Assembly: GCF_022133705.1 (NCBI RefSeq)
Contig: NZ_JAKNHJ010000002.1
Location: 1-64,000, forward strand
Source of the DNA: Varibaculum cambriense
GTDB taxonomy: Bacteria; Actinomycetota; Actinomycetes; Actinomycetales; Actinomycetaceae
Length of the DNA: 64,000 nt
Reading direction: 5' to 3'
This document shows, piece after piece, positions 45,007-51,457 of the stretch. The position numbers were made by a program, and so were the translations under genes. The notes beneath the pieces were generated by a model, which worked only from the letters and a program-made list of their open reading frames with translations, did not search any database and had not been told where the DNA came from. Numbering within the stretch: position 1 is the first letter of the stretch; every line of letters begins with the position of its first letter.

Positions 45007-45096
45007 GCGTGCCCGCAGGTCTGTCTTGGACATGCGGAAGGACTGCTTGACGTACCACAGGTCGTGGCAGGAACTGATCACCTCCCGACTTGCACA
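45007..45096 (-). pseudogene. Fragment of an IS1634/IS4-type transposase
   Basis: About 30 codons in the minus strand read ASREVISSCHDLWYVKQSF, then RMSKTDLRAR. This matches the segment near the conserved Tyr/Glu region of IS1634-like DDE transposases, whose members carry YHDLW-x-VE-SFRMSKSDLRARP. No flanking homology in the same frame remains: it runs straight into the IS3 fragment upstream and into non-coding sequence downstream. It is a small remnant, not a gene. Confidence 0.6.
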
Positions 45097-45138
45097 GTTT
45101 TTGTGTGTCATTTCGCCAGAGCATTGAGGATGTGACGC

Positions 45139-45411
45139 CAACTTCGAAATTTTATTCGTGCGCCGCAGCTCCGCGTTCTCCTGACGCAAACGCTTGAGTT
45201 CGGCGCTTTCCTCAGTGGAAACCCGAGGACGGACTCCGGCATCCACACGCGCTCGCATCACCCAGCGCCGAAGAGGTTCCCTCGACGTCCCCAACTTCAT
45301 CGCGGTATCGGCGATCACGCGGGTTTCAGACACTCCCAGATTATCCCGCAGACGATCCTCAACAAGCCTGACAGCCCGCTCCCCAAAAGCTTTTATATAG
45401 TTCCTTGGCAT
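45139..45411 (-). pseudogene. Truncated IS3-family OrfA (transposase helix-turn-helix)
   Basis: About 90 codons starting MPRNYIKAFGERAVRLVED have the IS3 OrfA pattern: a helix-turn-helix (VIADTAMKLGTSREPLRRWVMRARVD) followed by the leucine-zipper start ESAELKRLRQENAELRRTN. The usual continuation (EILKAASAFF) is replaced after TNKISK by unrelated sequence, and no OrfB exists. A reading frame stays open to 44647, but only by crossing the tRNA-Ala gene in antisense; it is not one protein. Confidence 0.75.
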
Positions 45412-45505
45412 ACGAAATCCTCTCACAAAAACCTCGGAACAAAACCCGGTATGCTTCAACGCCGAATCCTTGCTGTGCGGGGGGAACCTTGTGAGATACT
45501 AAATT

Positions 45506-45697
45506 ATGACTATCGCTGAATGGATTGTGCTCGCGGTTCTCGTGCTAGTTGGATTTGCCATTTGGTGGCATTTCTCTCTGCGAAGGAGAATTGACAAGAG
45601 AATGCATGAAGCTCCGCCCGAAGAGCGTGAAGCTTTGATGAAAGTTCAACGAGATATTGATCGTGGCAAGGCGGCGCGCCAGGGATTCTTCTTCTAG
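45506..45697 (+). CDS. Small single-pass membrane protein
   Basis: A 63-residue protein with one N-terminal membrane segment (about 4-24, IAEWIVLAVLVLVGFAIWW) and a charged cytoplasmic tail with RRRIDKRMHEAPPEEREALMKVQRDIDRGKAARQGFFF pattern. Not recognised. The codon use and single clean TM make it a credible gene, although it lies beside mobile-element fragments and its Shine-Dalgarno is weak. Confidence 0.5.
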   Translation: MTIAEWIVLAVLVLVGFAIWWHFSLRRRIDKRMHEAPPEEREALMKVQRDIDRGKAARQGFFF

Positions 45698-46262
45698 GTA
45701 CCGTAGGCTGCGACTCGTCTACAAGGAATGTCTGATGACTGGGCTTGGCCAGGATCGCGCTAACCAGAGACCTGTTGCAGCCAAATTAGTTGATCCGTCT
45801 GTGTGAGTATTCGGTAGTCACGATAGGGCGCCCAACGCATGAACTTTGGGTTCGGACACGAGAGTTCTTCTCGGAGGTCTCTTGATACCCTAGTCTGCGC
45901 TCTGTGGGGCTACTCGTTCGAGAACGAGATCCGGGTCAACGCCGGACGCACTCACTTCGATGAGTCTTTCACCACCCTCTCAGCACAATTGAATCGAGTA
46001 GTTCTTAGTGAGTGCTGGGATCTGTGCAGAGTATGAAGAAATCCAGAACATAAGAATAGACCTGCAAGGAGACCCCATAGGAGTTCTTGAAGGAGCGATT
46101 GCAACTATGGGAAGAATTGGGACTATCCCGGAAGAAATCTCGCAACGGTATCAAAAGTACATAGACCTGGAAATCTTACAACCCTAAACCTAGAGTCAAT
46201 AAGATAACCTGCGGACTATCACCAGTAATAATCCTAACTAGGTTTTGGGCTAGGGTTGAGGG
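45698..46262. other. Gene-poor region with fragments
   Basis: Over 560 bases with lower GC than the flanks and no convincing complete gene. It holds a weak 65-codon frame (45839-46036) and, in another frame, a 59-codon piece (46008-46187). The patch next to the tRNA and the transposase remnants looks like decayed acquired DNA. Confidence 0.55.
46008..46187 (+). pseudogene. Possible C-terminal remnant of an unknown protein
   Basis: A 59-codon frame, GTG to TAA, reads EYEEIQNIRIDLQGDPIGVL near its start and ends KYIDLEILQP. Its composition is protein-like (amphipathic helices, few rare codons), but no ribosome site or recognisable family is seen. It overlaps the end of another frame at 46036, so a frameshifted older gene is possible. 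Confidence 0.3.
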
Positions 46263-46943
46263 GTGCAGATCGAGTATCAAAACCACCTGGAACCGGGGCA
46301 GGAAGAAATCCTAGTTCGTGAACTTTTGGAACAGGCTTTTGGCCCTGAAGAACTGGGGGAGCCGGAAGATTTAATCGCCCAGCTGCAGACGGGGCAGTTT
46401 CAGACTTTATCCGCGTGGGAGGGGACGCGCCCGCTAGGGGCAGCGATAGCATGGCCGGCAACCAGCGAAGTGACCTTGCTGAGCTGGCTGGCGGTTAGTC
46501 CCCGCACTCGCGGTCACGGGGTGGGCTCTAAACTCTTCCGTCAAGCGATTTCCGCTCTGGAATCTAGCAATAACCCCCTGTTGATCCTGGGAGAAATTGA
46601 GGATCCGCAGCTCCACGCGCCCTCGGAAGATAGAGGGGATCCGCAGCGGCGTTGGGCTTTCTACCAGCGCCTGGGAGCAAAACACCTGGACTTTCCTTTC
46701 GTAATGCCGCGCCTTAGCGCGGATGTGCCAGTGGGGGAGGATATGTGGCTTATCAGTTTCGGAGGACGCGCTCACGCGAGGATCGAGGATAGTACCGGCA
46801 GTCTTGCGGGGCAAGGCTTGGGTCGTCCTCTAGAAAAATTCTTGAAAACCTACCTAGCAGATAGCGGCGAAATCCGGAACGCCGACGGAAAATACCGCGA
46901 AGAGATTGAAAAAATGCTGGCAGCCGCCGCCAATCTAGATTAA
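46263..46943 (+). CDS. GNAT-family N-acetyltransferase
   Basis: A 226-residue protein whose central part has the GNAT core: SWLAVSPRTRGHGVGSKLFRQAI (beta4 and the acetyl-CoA pyrophosphate loop R-x-R-G-H-G-V-G) and a later WAFYQRLGAKHLDFPFVMP (motif B region). The N terminus is acidic and the C terminus has an extra helical region. Substrate unknown. GTG start. It lies alone after the fragment region. Confidence 0.82.
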   Translation: MQIEYQNHLEPGQEEILVRELLEQAFGPEELGEPEDLIAQLQTGQFQTLSAWEGTRPLGAAIAWPATSEVTLLSWLAVSPRTRGHGVGSKLFRQAISALESSNNPLLILGEIEDPQLHAPSEDRGDPQRRWAFYQRLGAKHLDFPFVMPRLSADVPVGEDMWLISFGGRAHARIEDSTGSLAGQGLGRPLEKFLKTYLADSGEIRNADGKYREEIEKMLAAAANLD

Positions 46944-47096
46944 TCCTCTGGAGAAAATCTAATGCTAACGCCCCAACGTTACCTGTAGTGATTTGACGCG
47001 GTTTTCGCTTGCTCGGAAATAAGGTTTTCCTGGAGGGCGCGGGCGGGCTAGGCTGGTTTAGGGAAGATGGTTTTCTTTTGGTAGTGGGGTGAATCA

Positions 47097-47594
47097 GTGG
47101 AAGAACAGTCCGTGCAAGTGGGTGCGCCGATTCCCGGGCGCATAGTGAGCTTGCGGCAGGTACCGGATTTGGTGTTCTCCGGCATGATTGTGGGGGCGGG
47201 GGTAGCCTTGCGTCCGCTGCCGGGATCGAAAGAAGTCACTGCGGTAGCTCCCATTTCGGGGCGCTTAGTTAAGTTGTTTCCCCACGCCTTTATGATTACC
47301 AGCGGGGAACAAACGGTATTAGTGCATTTAGGGATCGACACGGTAAAGATGCGGGGGGATGGTTTTAGCTGTCACGCCCTCGAAAATGAAATGGTTAAAG
47401 CCGGAGAGCCCATAACCACTTTCTCGGTTAAACAAATTGAAAAGGCGCGCTACTCGCCGCTTTGCCCGGTGGTGGTATTGGATTCCACCCCCTCTGACCT
47501 GGAAAAGCTCCGTGCGGAAGGCAGTCAGGTCGAAGTTGGGGATTTACTGTTTGAAATTAGCGCTGCTCCTGCCGGAGATCCCAATCAGTGGTGA
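47097..47594 (+). CDS. PTS glucose-family IIA component (Crr-like)
   Basis: A 165-residue soluble EIIA of the glucose family. It has PIPGRIVSLRQVPDLVFSGMIVGAGVALRP, the first active-site His in KLFPHAFMI (His63), and the phosphorylated His in VLVHLGIDTVKMRGDGF (His77). No IIB/IIC domain is fused or adjacent, so it acts with a separate IIBC or in regulation, like Crr. GTG start. A strong terminator follows the stop by 30 bases. Confidence 0.92.
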   Translation: MEEQSVQVGAPIPGRIVSLRQVPDLVFSGMIVGAGVALRPLPGSKEVTAVAPISGRLVKLFPHAFMITSGEQTVLVHLGIDTVKMRGDGFSCHALENEMVKAGEPITTFSVKQIEKARYSPLCPVVVLDSTPSDLEKLRAEGSQVEVGDLLFEISAAPAGDPNQW

Positions 47595-47623
47595 CCCCTG
47601 CACCCTGGTTCCCGTAGACAGAG

Positions 47624-47661
47624 AGTGGGGGCGGATTCCTTTGGAATCCGCCCCCACTTTT
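47624..47661 (+). terminator. Strong intrinsic terminator after the PTS IIA gene
   Basis: AGTGGGGGCGGATTCC, loop TTT, then GGAATCCGCCCCCACT, a perfect 16-bp stem ending in TTTTG. It is the simplest example in the window of a G-rich palindrome closing on an A/T apex; family II arms have a similar plan. Confidence 0.85.
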
Positions 47662-47895
47662 GTTCCCCATCTCAAGCAAATAAGGAGATATCAATACGCT
47701 CAATCCTTATTGCTGGTATTAACTCTAAGCTACGTTCCTGGAAGGGAATATAAACGAACCTGGAAGTAGCCTCTACGTTTGGTAAAGACTGCAGATCAAA
47801 ACGGTTCCTGAACGATTTCTCTATTTTTCCCAAGAAGTTTCTGGAAGCTAAAAGCGCTGGTAGTGGCAATAAAATGTAAGTTATTGTTTGTTAAC
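47662..47895. other. Non-coding gap before the hydrolase gene
   Basis: AT-rich sequence with a 65-codon minus-strand frame (47672-47869) that has no ribosome site and no recognised family. I see nothing else convincing here. Confidence 0.4.
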
Positions 47896-47896
47896 T

Positions 47897-48717
47897 TAGT
47901 GATCTGCAGGTGGCACTAGGCGACTAACCCAAGCGACTATCTGGTCACGTAGAAAATCAACTTTTTCCGCATTCGCGAAACTGCCATCAGGTTTGCGGTA
48001 GTTGGCAGGAAGCTGTCCGTAAAGGCTGAGCTTTTCTAGGAACAGTAATTCGCAATTGGGAGGTAGCAGCGCTTGAGGATCCTCAATTAGGGGCGCAAAC
48101 CACTGGGAAGCCAAGGTTTGGGGGTCTACTACAAATAAAGCTGGGAGCGCAATATCGTGCAGTAACTTCTCGGTGTCGACCATGGTTAGTTCCGCCAGGG
48201 TACGTTTGCCGATTACAAAATAAGGCCGACCCTCACCTTGGTCATTAGGAATCCGAGTATGCCCTACCCGCTCTAATTCAGCTAGTTGGGAGGAAGAGAA
48301 CACGTCCTCCCAAGGAACCTCGGCGGGGCCAAGAATCGGGGCGGTTAATACTAGCGCCTGTACCTTATCTGGCACGGCGCGTAACGCTACCAAGGCACCC
48401 GACCCATCTGCATGCAGCACCTGTTGGTCAAAACCGCGTTCAGACAACCAGCCACAAGCTGCCTTTAGATCCTCGATCTGATTTTCCAAACTGATCACAT
48501 CATCCGAGCTATTTCCACAACCCGAAAAATCTAATTGCAAAGTGCTATACCCAGCAGCGCGATAGGATTTTGCGAAGGCATCAAACCATCCTAACCCGTG
48601 CCGATCAAGCAAAAACGAATGCGCGAAAATCACTGCGCGGTTACTGGCGTCCACTGGAACTACCAAGTCGGCCGCCAAAGTTACCCCTCGAGAAGTGGGG
48701 ATGCTGATTTCACTCAT
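47897..48717 (-). CDS. Alpha/beta-hydrolase-fold protein
   Basis: A 273-residue protein with the alpha/beta-hydrolase plan: VIFAHSFLLDRHGLGWFD (oxyanion region), STLQLDFSGCGNSS, then the nucleophile elbow position. The elbow reads LHADGSGALVAL (101-112) in place of G-x-S-x-G: either Ser106 is the nucleophile in a D-x-S-x-A context, or the serine has moved by one residue and activity is lost. Start MSEIS with no strong Shine-Dalgarno. It stands alone between AT-rich gaps. Substrate unknown; esterase/peptidase activity is uncertain. Confidence 0.75.
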
Positions 48718-48869
48718 ATATCCACCGTAAACGGTGAGGCATAAAAAATGTTGTGAAAAAATACAAAAAAGACTTAAGGGAAGCTTTTGCTATTTCCGCA
48801 TAAGACCGTGATAGATCCGTGAGATAGAATAGCTAACAGTTGGGCTAATCGACATGAAAGGTGTTGACC

Positions 48870-49193
48870 GTGGGGAAAAAACTGTTGACCGTCCTCGGTA
48901 TTGGTGCTGGTATTGCGCTAGTTTGCCGCGAAATTCGTGAGAATCCAGAGGGTGGGGTAGCTAAAACCGTTAACGCGGTGACTTCCAATCCCCAGGTACG
49001 CCGGGCAGGGGATGCCACCAAGCAAAAAGCTTCCGAGATTTTTCGCCGTCAAGGGGAAGCTGTTACCGACAAGATTGCGGATGCGGTCAAAGAACGAATC
49101 TTTGGAGTAACGCCGGCCAGTAAATCGGAACCGGAATTTGTAGATGTTGAGATTGAGGAAATAACCGTTGAAGGACCGGATTCCCGACTCTAA
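48870..49193 (+). CDS. Small protein with hydrophobic N terminus
   Basis: A 107-residue protein: a short hydrophobic stretch (KLLTVLGIGAGIALVC), then an amphipathic, Lys/Ala-rich helical part and a very acidic C terminus (EFVDVEIEEITVEG). This resembles small YtxH-like proteins, but I do not recognise the family. I choose the GTG at 48870 with AAAGGTG six bases upstream; a GTG three codons earlier is possible. The stop is one base before the VIT1-like gene, so the two probably form an operon. Confidence 0.6.
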   Translation: MGKKLLTVLGIGAGIALVCREIRENPEGGVAKTVNAVTSNPQVRRAGDATKQKASEIFRRQGEAVTDKIADAVKERIFGVTPASKSEPEFVDVEIEEITVEGPDSRL

Positions 49194-49194
49194 A

Positions 49195-50304
49195 ATGACT
49201 GACTCAGTTGTTAATAGTGCAGATACTGATTCAGGTAAAGTATCTGCAGTTTCCAAAAAACAACTGCGGCGGTGGCGCAAATATCTCGCGGAAGAACGTC
49301 TAGAGGCTGATACTTACCGCTACCTAGCACGGCGGCGGAGCGGAGATGAACGGGAAGTTCTCCAAGAATTATCAATCGCCGAAGAACGCCACGAGCAGTA
49401 TTGGTTAAATCTATTGGGAGAGGACGCGCTCCCTACCCCCCGGGCAAGCATGCGTTCGCGCCTCCTCAATTTTTTCACTCGGATTTTCGGAACCATCTTT
49501 ATGTTGGCGATGATGCAGCGGGCAGAGCAGCGTCACGACTATGAGGCTGACCTGGATGTTCCCAAAGAAATGGTCGCGGATGAAAAAATTCATTCCGAGG
49601 TGGTGCGAGGCTTAGCAGCCCGCCAGCGTGCCACAATTTCGGGTAGTTTCCGAGCAGCGGTTTTCGGCGTCAACGATGGCTTGGTGTCTACCTGTGCCCT
49701 CATTTTGGGTATTTTTGGTACTGGAGTTTCTAAAACCACCATTATCGCTACTGGTTTGGCCGGATTGCTTTCGGGAGCGTTGTCCATGGGGGCAGGGGAG
49801 TACGTTTCGGTACACTCCCAAACTGAACTTTTGGCTTCTTCTTCACCCGACCCTGAGTCCGAGCACGCCATCGATAAATTGAATATGAATGAAAACGAAT
49901 TGGCGTTAGTGTTTCGGGCACGGGGAGACGATGCCGAAACTGCAGACCGGAAGGCTGCTGCCGCTTTTTCCAAGATTAGAAAAGGTGGACATGCCTATTT
50001 AGAGTCGAATAGTCAGGAATACGAAGAAATCGGTACCGGTATGAAAGCGGCGATTTCTTCATTTACTTTTTTCGCTATCGGAGCGTTCATTCCGCTTTTC
50101 CCGTTTTTGCTGCCAATCTCGCCCCTGCAAGGTGCGGTAGTGGCCGTGATTTTAGTAGGTTTGGCGCTAGTGATCGTGGGCGGAATTGTGGGGCTATTGT
50201 CGGGAGTGAATCCGGCTCCGAAAGCATTGCGACAACTCTTGATTGGGTATGGAGCCGCGGGAGCCACCTATCTGTTGGGGTTAGGGATCGGCACCCAGCT
50301 CTAA
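49195..50304 (+). CDS. VIT1/CCC1-family iron/manganese transporter with ferritin-like domain
   Basis: A 369-residue protein. The N-terminal part (about 20-135) is a cytoplasmic ferritin-like helical domain with metal-type Glu/His (EERLEADTYRYLAR, EERHEQYWLNLL, EQRHDYEADLD, EKIHSEVVRGL). The C-terminal part is a VIT1/CCC1 membrane domain: FGVNDGLVSTCALILGI, SGALSMGAGEYVSVHSQTELL, and three further segments at the end. The family stores or exports Fe2+ or Mn2+. The ATG at 49195, one base after the preceding stop, fits better than a TTG nine codons upstream. Operon with the small protein. Confidence 0.9.
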   Translation: MTDSVVNSADTDSGKVSAVSKKQLRRWRKYLAEERLEADTYRYLARRRSGDEREVLQELSIAEERHEQYWLNLLGEDALPTPRASMRSRLLNFFTRIFGTIFMLAMMQRAEQRHDYEADLDVPKEMVADEKIHSEVVRGLAARQRATISGSFRAAVFGVNDGLVSTCALILGIFGTGVSKTTIIATGLAGLLSGALSMGAGEYVSVHSQTELLASSSPDPESEHAIDKLNMNENELALVFRARGDDAETADRKAAAAFSKIRKGGHAYLESNSQEYEEIGTGMKAAISSFTFFAIGAFIPLFPFLLPISPLQGAVVAVILVGLALVIVGGIVGLLSGVNPAPKALRQLLIGYGAAGATYLLGLGIGTQL

Positions 50305-50309
50305 GCAGC

Positions 50310-51119
50310 TTAAATCCCGCTGTCGGTAGCTGGACTGTTAGCCGAATTCTCCCGGGAGTCGGTGGCTTTAGGATATCCGTTCCCCTCACTGCTCAAGTCA
50401 TCGGCACCTGTAGTTTTTCGAGCGTTATTTTTATCGCGCCACCGTAAAATCTGCCGAAGCTGACGGGGAGTGAGGGTGATCCTAATGTCCGGAGCCTCGG
50501 GAAGTACCCAGCCTCGCCACTGAGATAAGAGCACGAACACCAGGGCGGTAATAATTGAAAGCGCCATTCCTAGTACTGGCATCCCCAGTTTAAAGAAGAC
50601 CACCATGATTACTGCGGAGGTCGCAGCAGGCGTGGCATAAAGGTTAGCTCCCCCAAAAATCTTGGGGATTTTTCCCACCATCACATCCCGGATGATGCTG
50701 CCGCCTACGGCCGTGGTTAGTCCCATCATTAGTGCAGGCATTATTCCAAGTCCGAGGGCGAGAGTTTTTTGAGCGCCGGTGGCCGCCCAGCATCCGAGGC
50801 AGAGGGCGTCAGCTACCGTTATCAGCCGGTTTGTCCATTTTGCTTCTAGGCGCCAAAAGAATGCCACAGTCGCCCCCAGGAGGGCTCCCCCTAGATAAAA
50901 AGGGTCGGTGAATGCCACCGGAATTTGTTGTAGCAGTACGTCTCGAGTCATCCCACCCCCTAGTGCGGAAATAACCGCGAGGGTAGCGAATCCGACCGCA
51001 TCGAAATGGCGTTCCCGTGCAAGTTTTGCTCCAATTATCGCGGCACAAAACACTCCGGTCACATCAACTGCCCGGAATGCGAGCTCGAGAACTTCGGGGC
51101 CAAAAGAACTTGTGGGCAT
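50310..51119 (-). CDS. TRIC-type (UPF0126) cation channel family protein
   Basis: A 269-residue membrane protein of the bacterial TRIC/UPF0126 family: two repeats of three membrane segments with GGGMTRDVLL (about 53-62) and GGSIIRDVM as paired Gly-rich kinks followed by Arg-Asp, plus a seventh segment. Such proteins form trimeric K+-permeable channels. The last 60 residues are polar and Asn/Ser-rich, probably disordered and longer than in E. coli YadS. Converges with the VIT1-like gene, six bases apart. Confidence 0.88.
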   Translation of the reverse strand: MPTSSFGPEVLELAFRAVDVTGVFCAAIIGAKLARERHFDAVGFATLAVISALGGGMTRDVLLQQIPVAFTDPFYLGGALLGATVAFFWRLEAKWTNRLITVADALCLGCWAATGAQKTLALGLGIMPALMMGLTTAVGGSIIRDVMVGKIPKIFGGANLYATPAATSAVIMVVFFKLGMPVLGMALSIITALVFVLLSQWRGWVLPEAPDIRITLTPRQLRQILRWRDKNNARKTTGADDLSSEGNGYPKATDSRENSANSPATDSGI

Positions 51120-51302
51120 ACCTATATTTTTGTCTTTTTCTCCCTAGTTTTTCCACTCCTGGATTTATCGCCGCACTGGCTCTCCCCATCTTGAGGTACG
51201 CAAATAAGCAGGAGGGGCTTTTACCGGAGTTTAGGCAGGCCGGCGAGCAGGCGCGATGGCTATGGGAAAGAGTGTGCGCGGAAGGCTTATTACCGCAGCG
51301 GG

Positions 51303-51330
51303 AGATTTTATCCGAGCAGGCACGGTGGGA
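51303..51330. repeat. Left half-copy of the family II element
   Basis: GATTTTATCCGAGCAGG followed by CACGGTGGG is the left flank of the family II core, differing from the full copy 30 bases on in a few positions. No hairpin or right flank follows; the full element begins at once. This suggests a duplication or a second insertion. Confidence 0.75.
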
Positions 51331-51331
51331 G

Positions 51332-51435
51332 CGTAGGGGTGGGTTTTATCCGAGTAGGTGCGGTGGGCATAAGAATTCAGGAAACGGCGCTACGTTTTCC
51401 GAATTCTTGGGCAGGAGGGAAAACCCACCCCTACG
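51332..51435. repeat. Family II nested-hairpin element, copy A
   Basis: Outer arms CGTAGGGGTGGGTTTT (51332-51347) and AAAACCCACCCCTACG (51420-51435) pair perfectly over 16 bp. The 72-base core (51348-51419) differs from copy B at four positions. Core: ATCCGAGTAGGTGCGGTGGG on the left, an inner hairpin AAGAATTCaGGAAA / TTTTCCGAATTCTT, then GGGCAGGAGGG. Located 3' of the MFS gene. Confidence 0.9.
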
Positions 51436-51457
51436 TGCCGAAATAACCGGAGTGTTT

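Larger units (their letters stand above)
51120..51457. other. Intergenic region with family II repeat
   Basis: About 340 bases between the start of the TRIC gene and the end of the MFS gene (both minus). It holds one half-copy (51303-51330) and one full family II element (51332-51435). No credible gene. Confidence 0.7.

Noticed and set aside
44647-45459. A 270-codon minus-strand open frame as one protein
   Set aside because: It starts as IS3 OrfA, continues through an unrelated transposase fragment, and then crosses the tRNA-Ala gene in antisense. It is a chance join of remnants.
45839-46036. A 65-codon plus-strand frame as a gene
   Set aside because: No ribosome site, no family pattern, and a different frame overlaps it with better protein-like composition.
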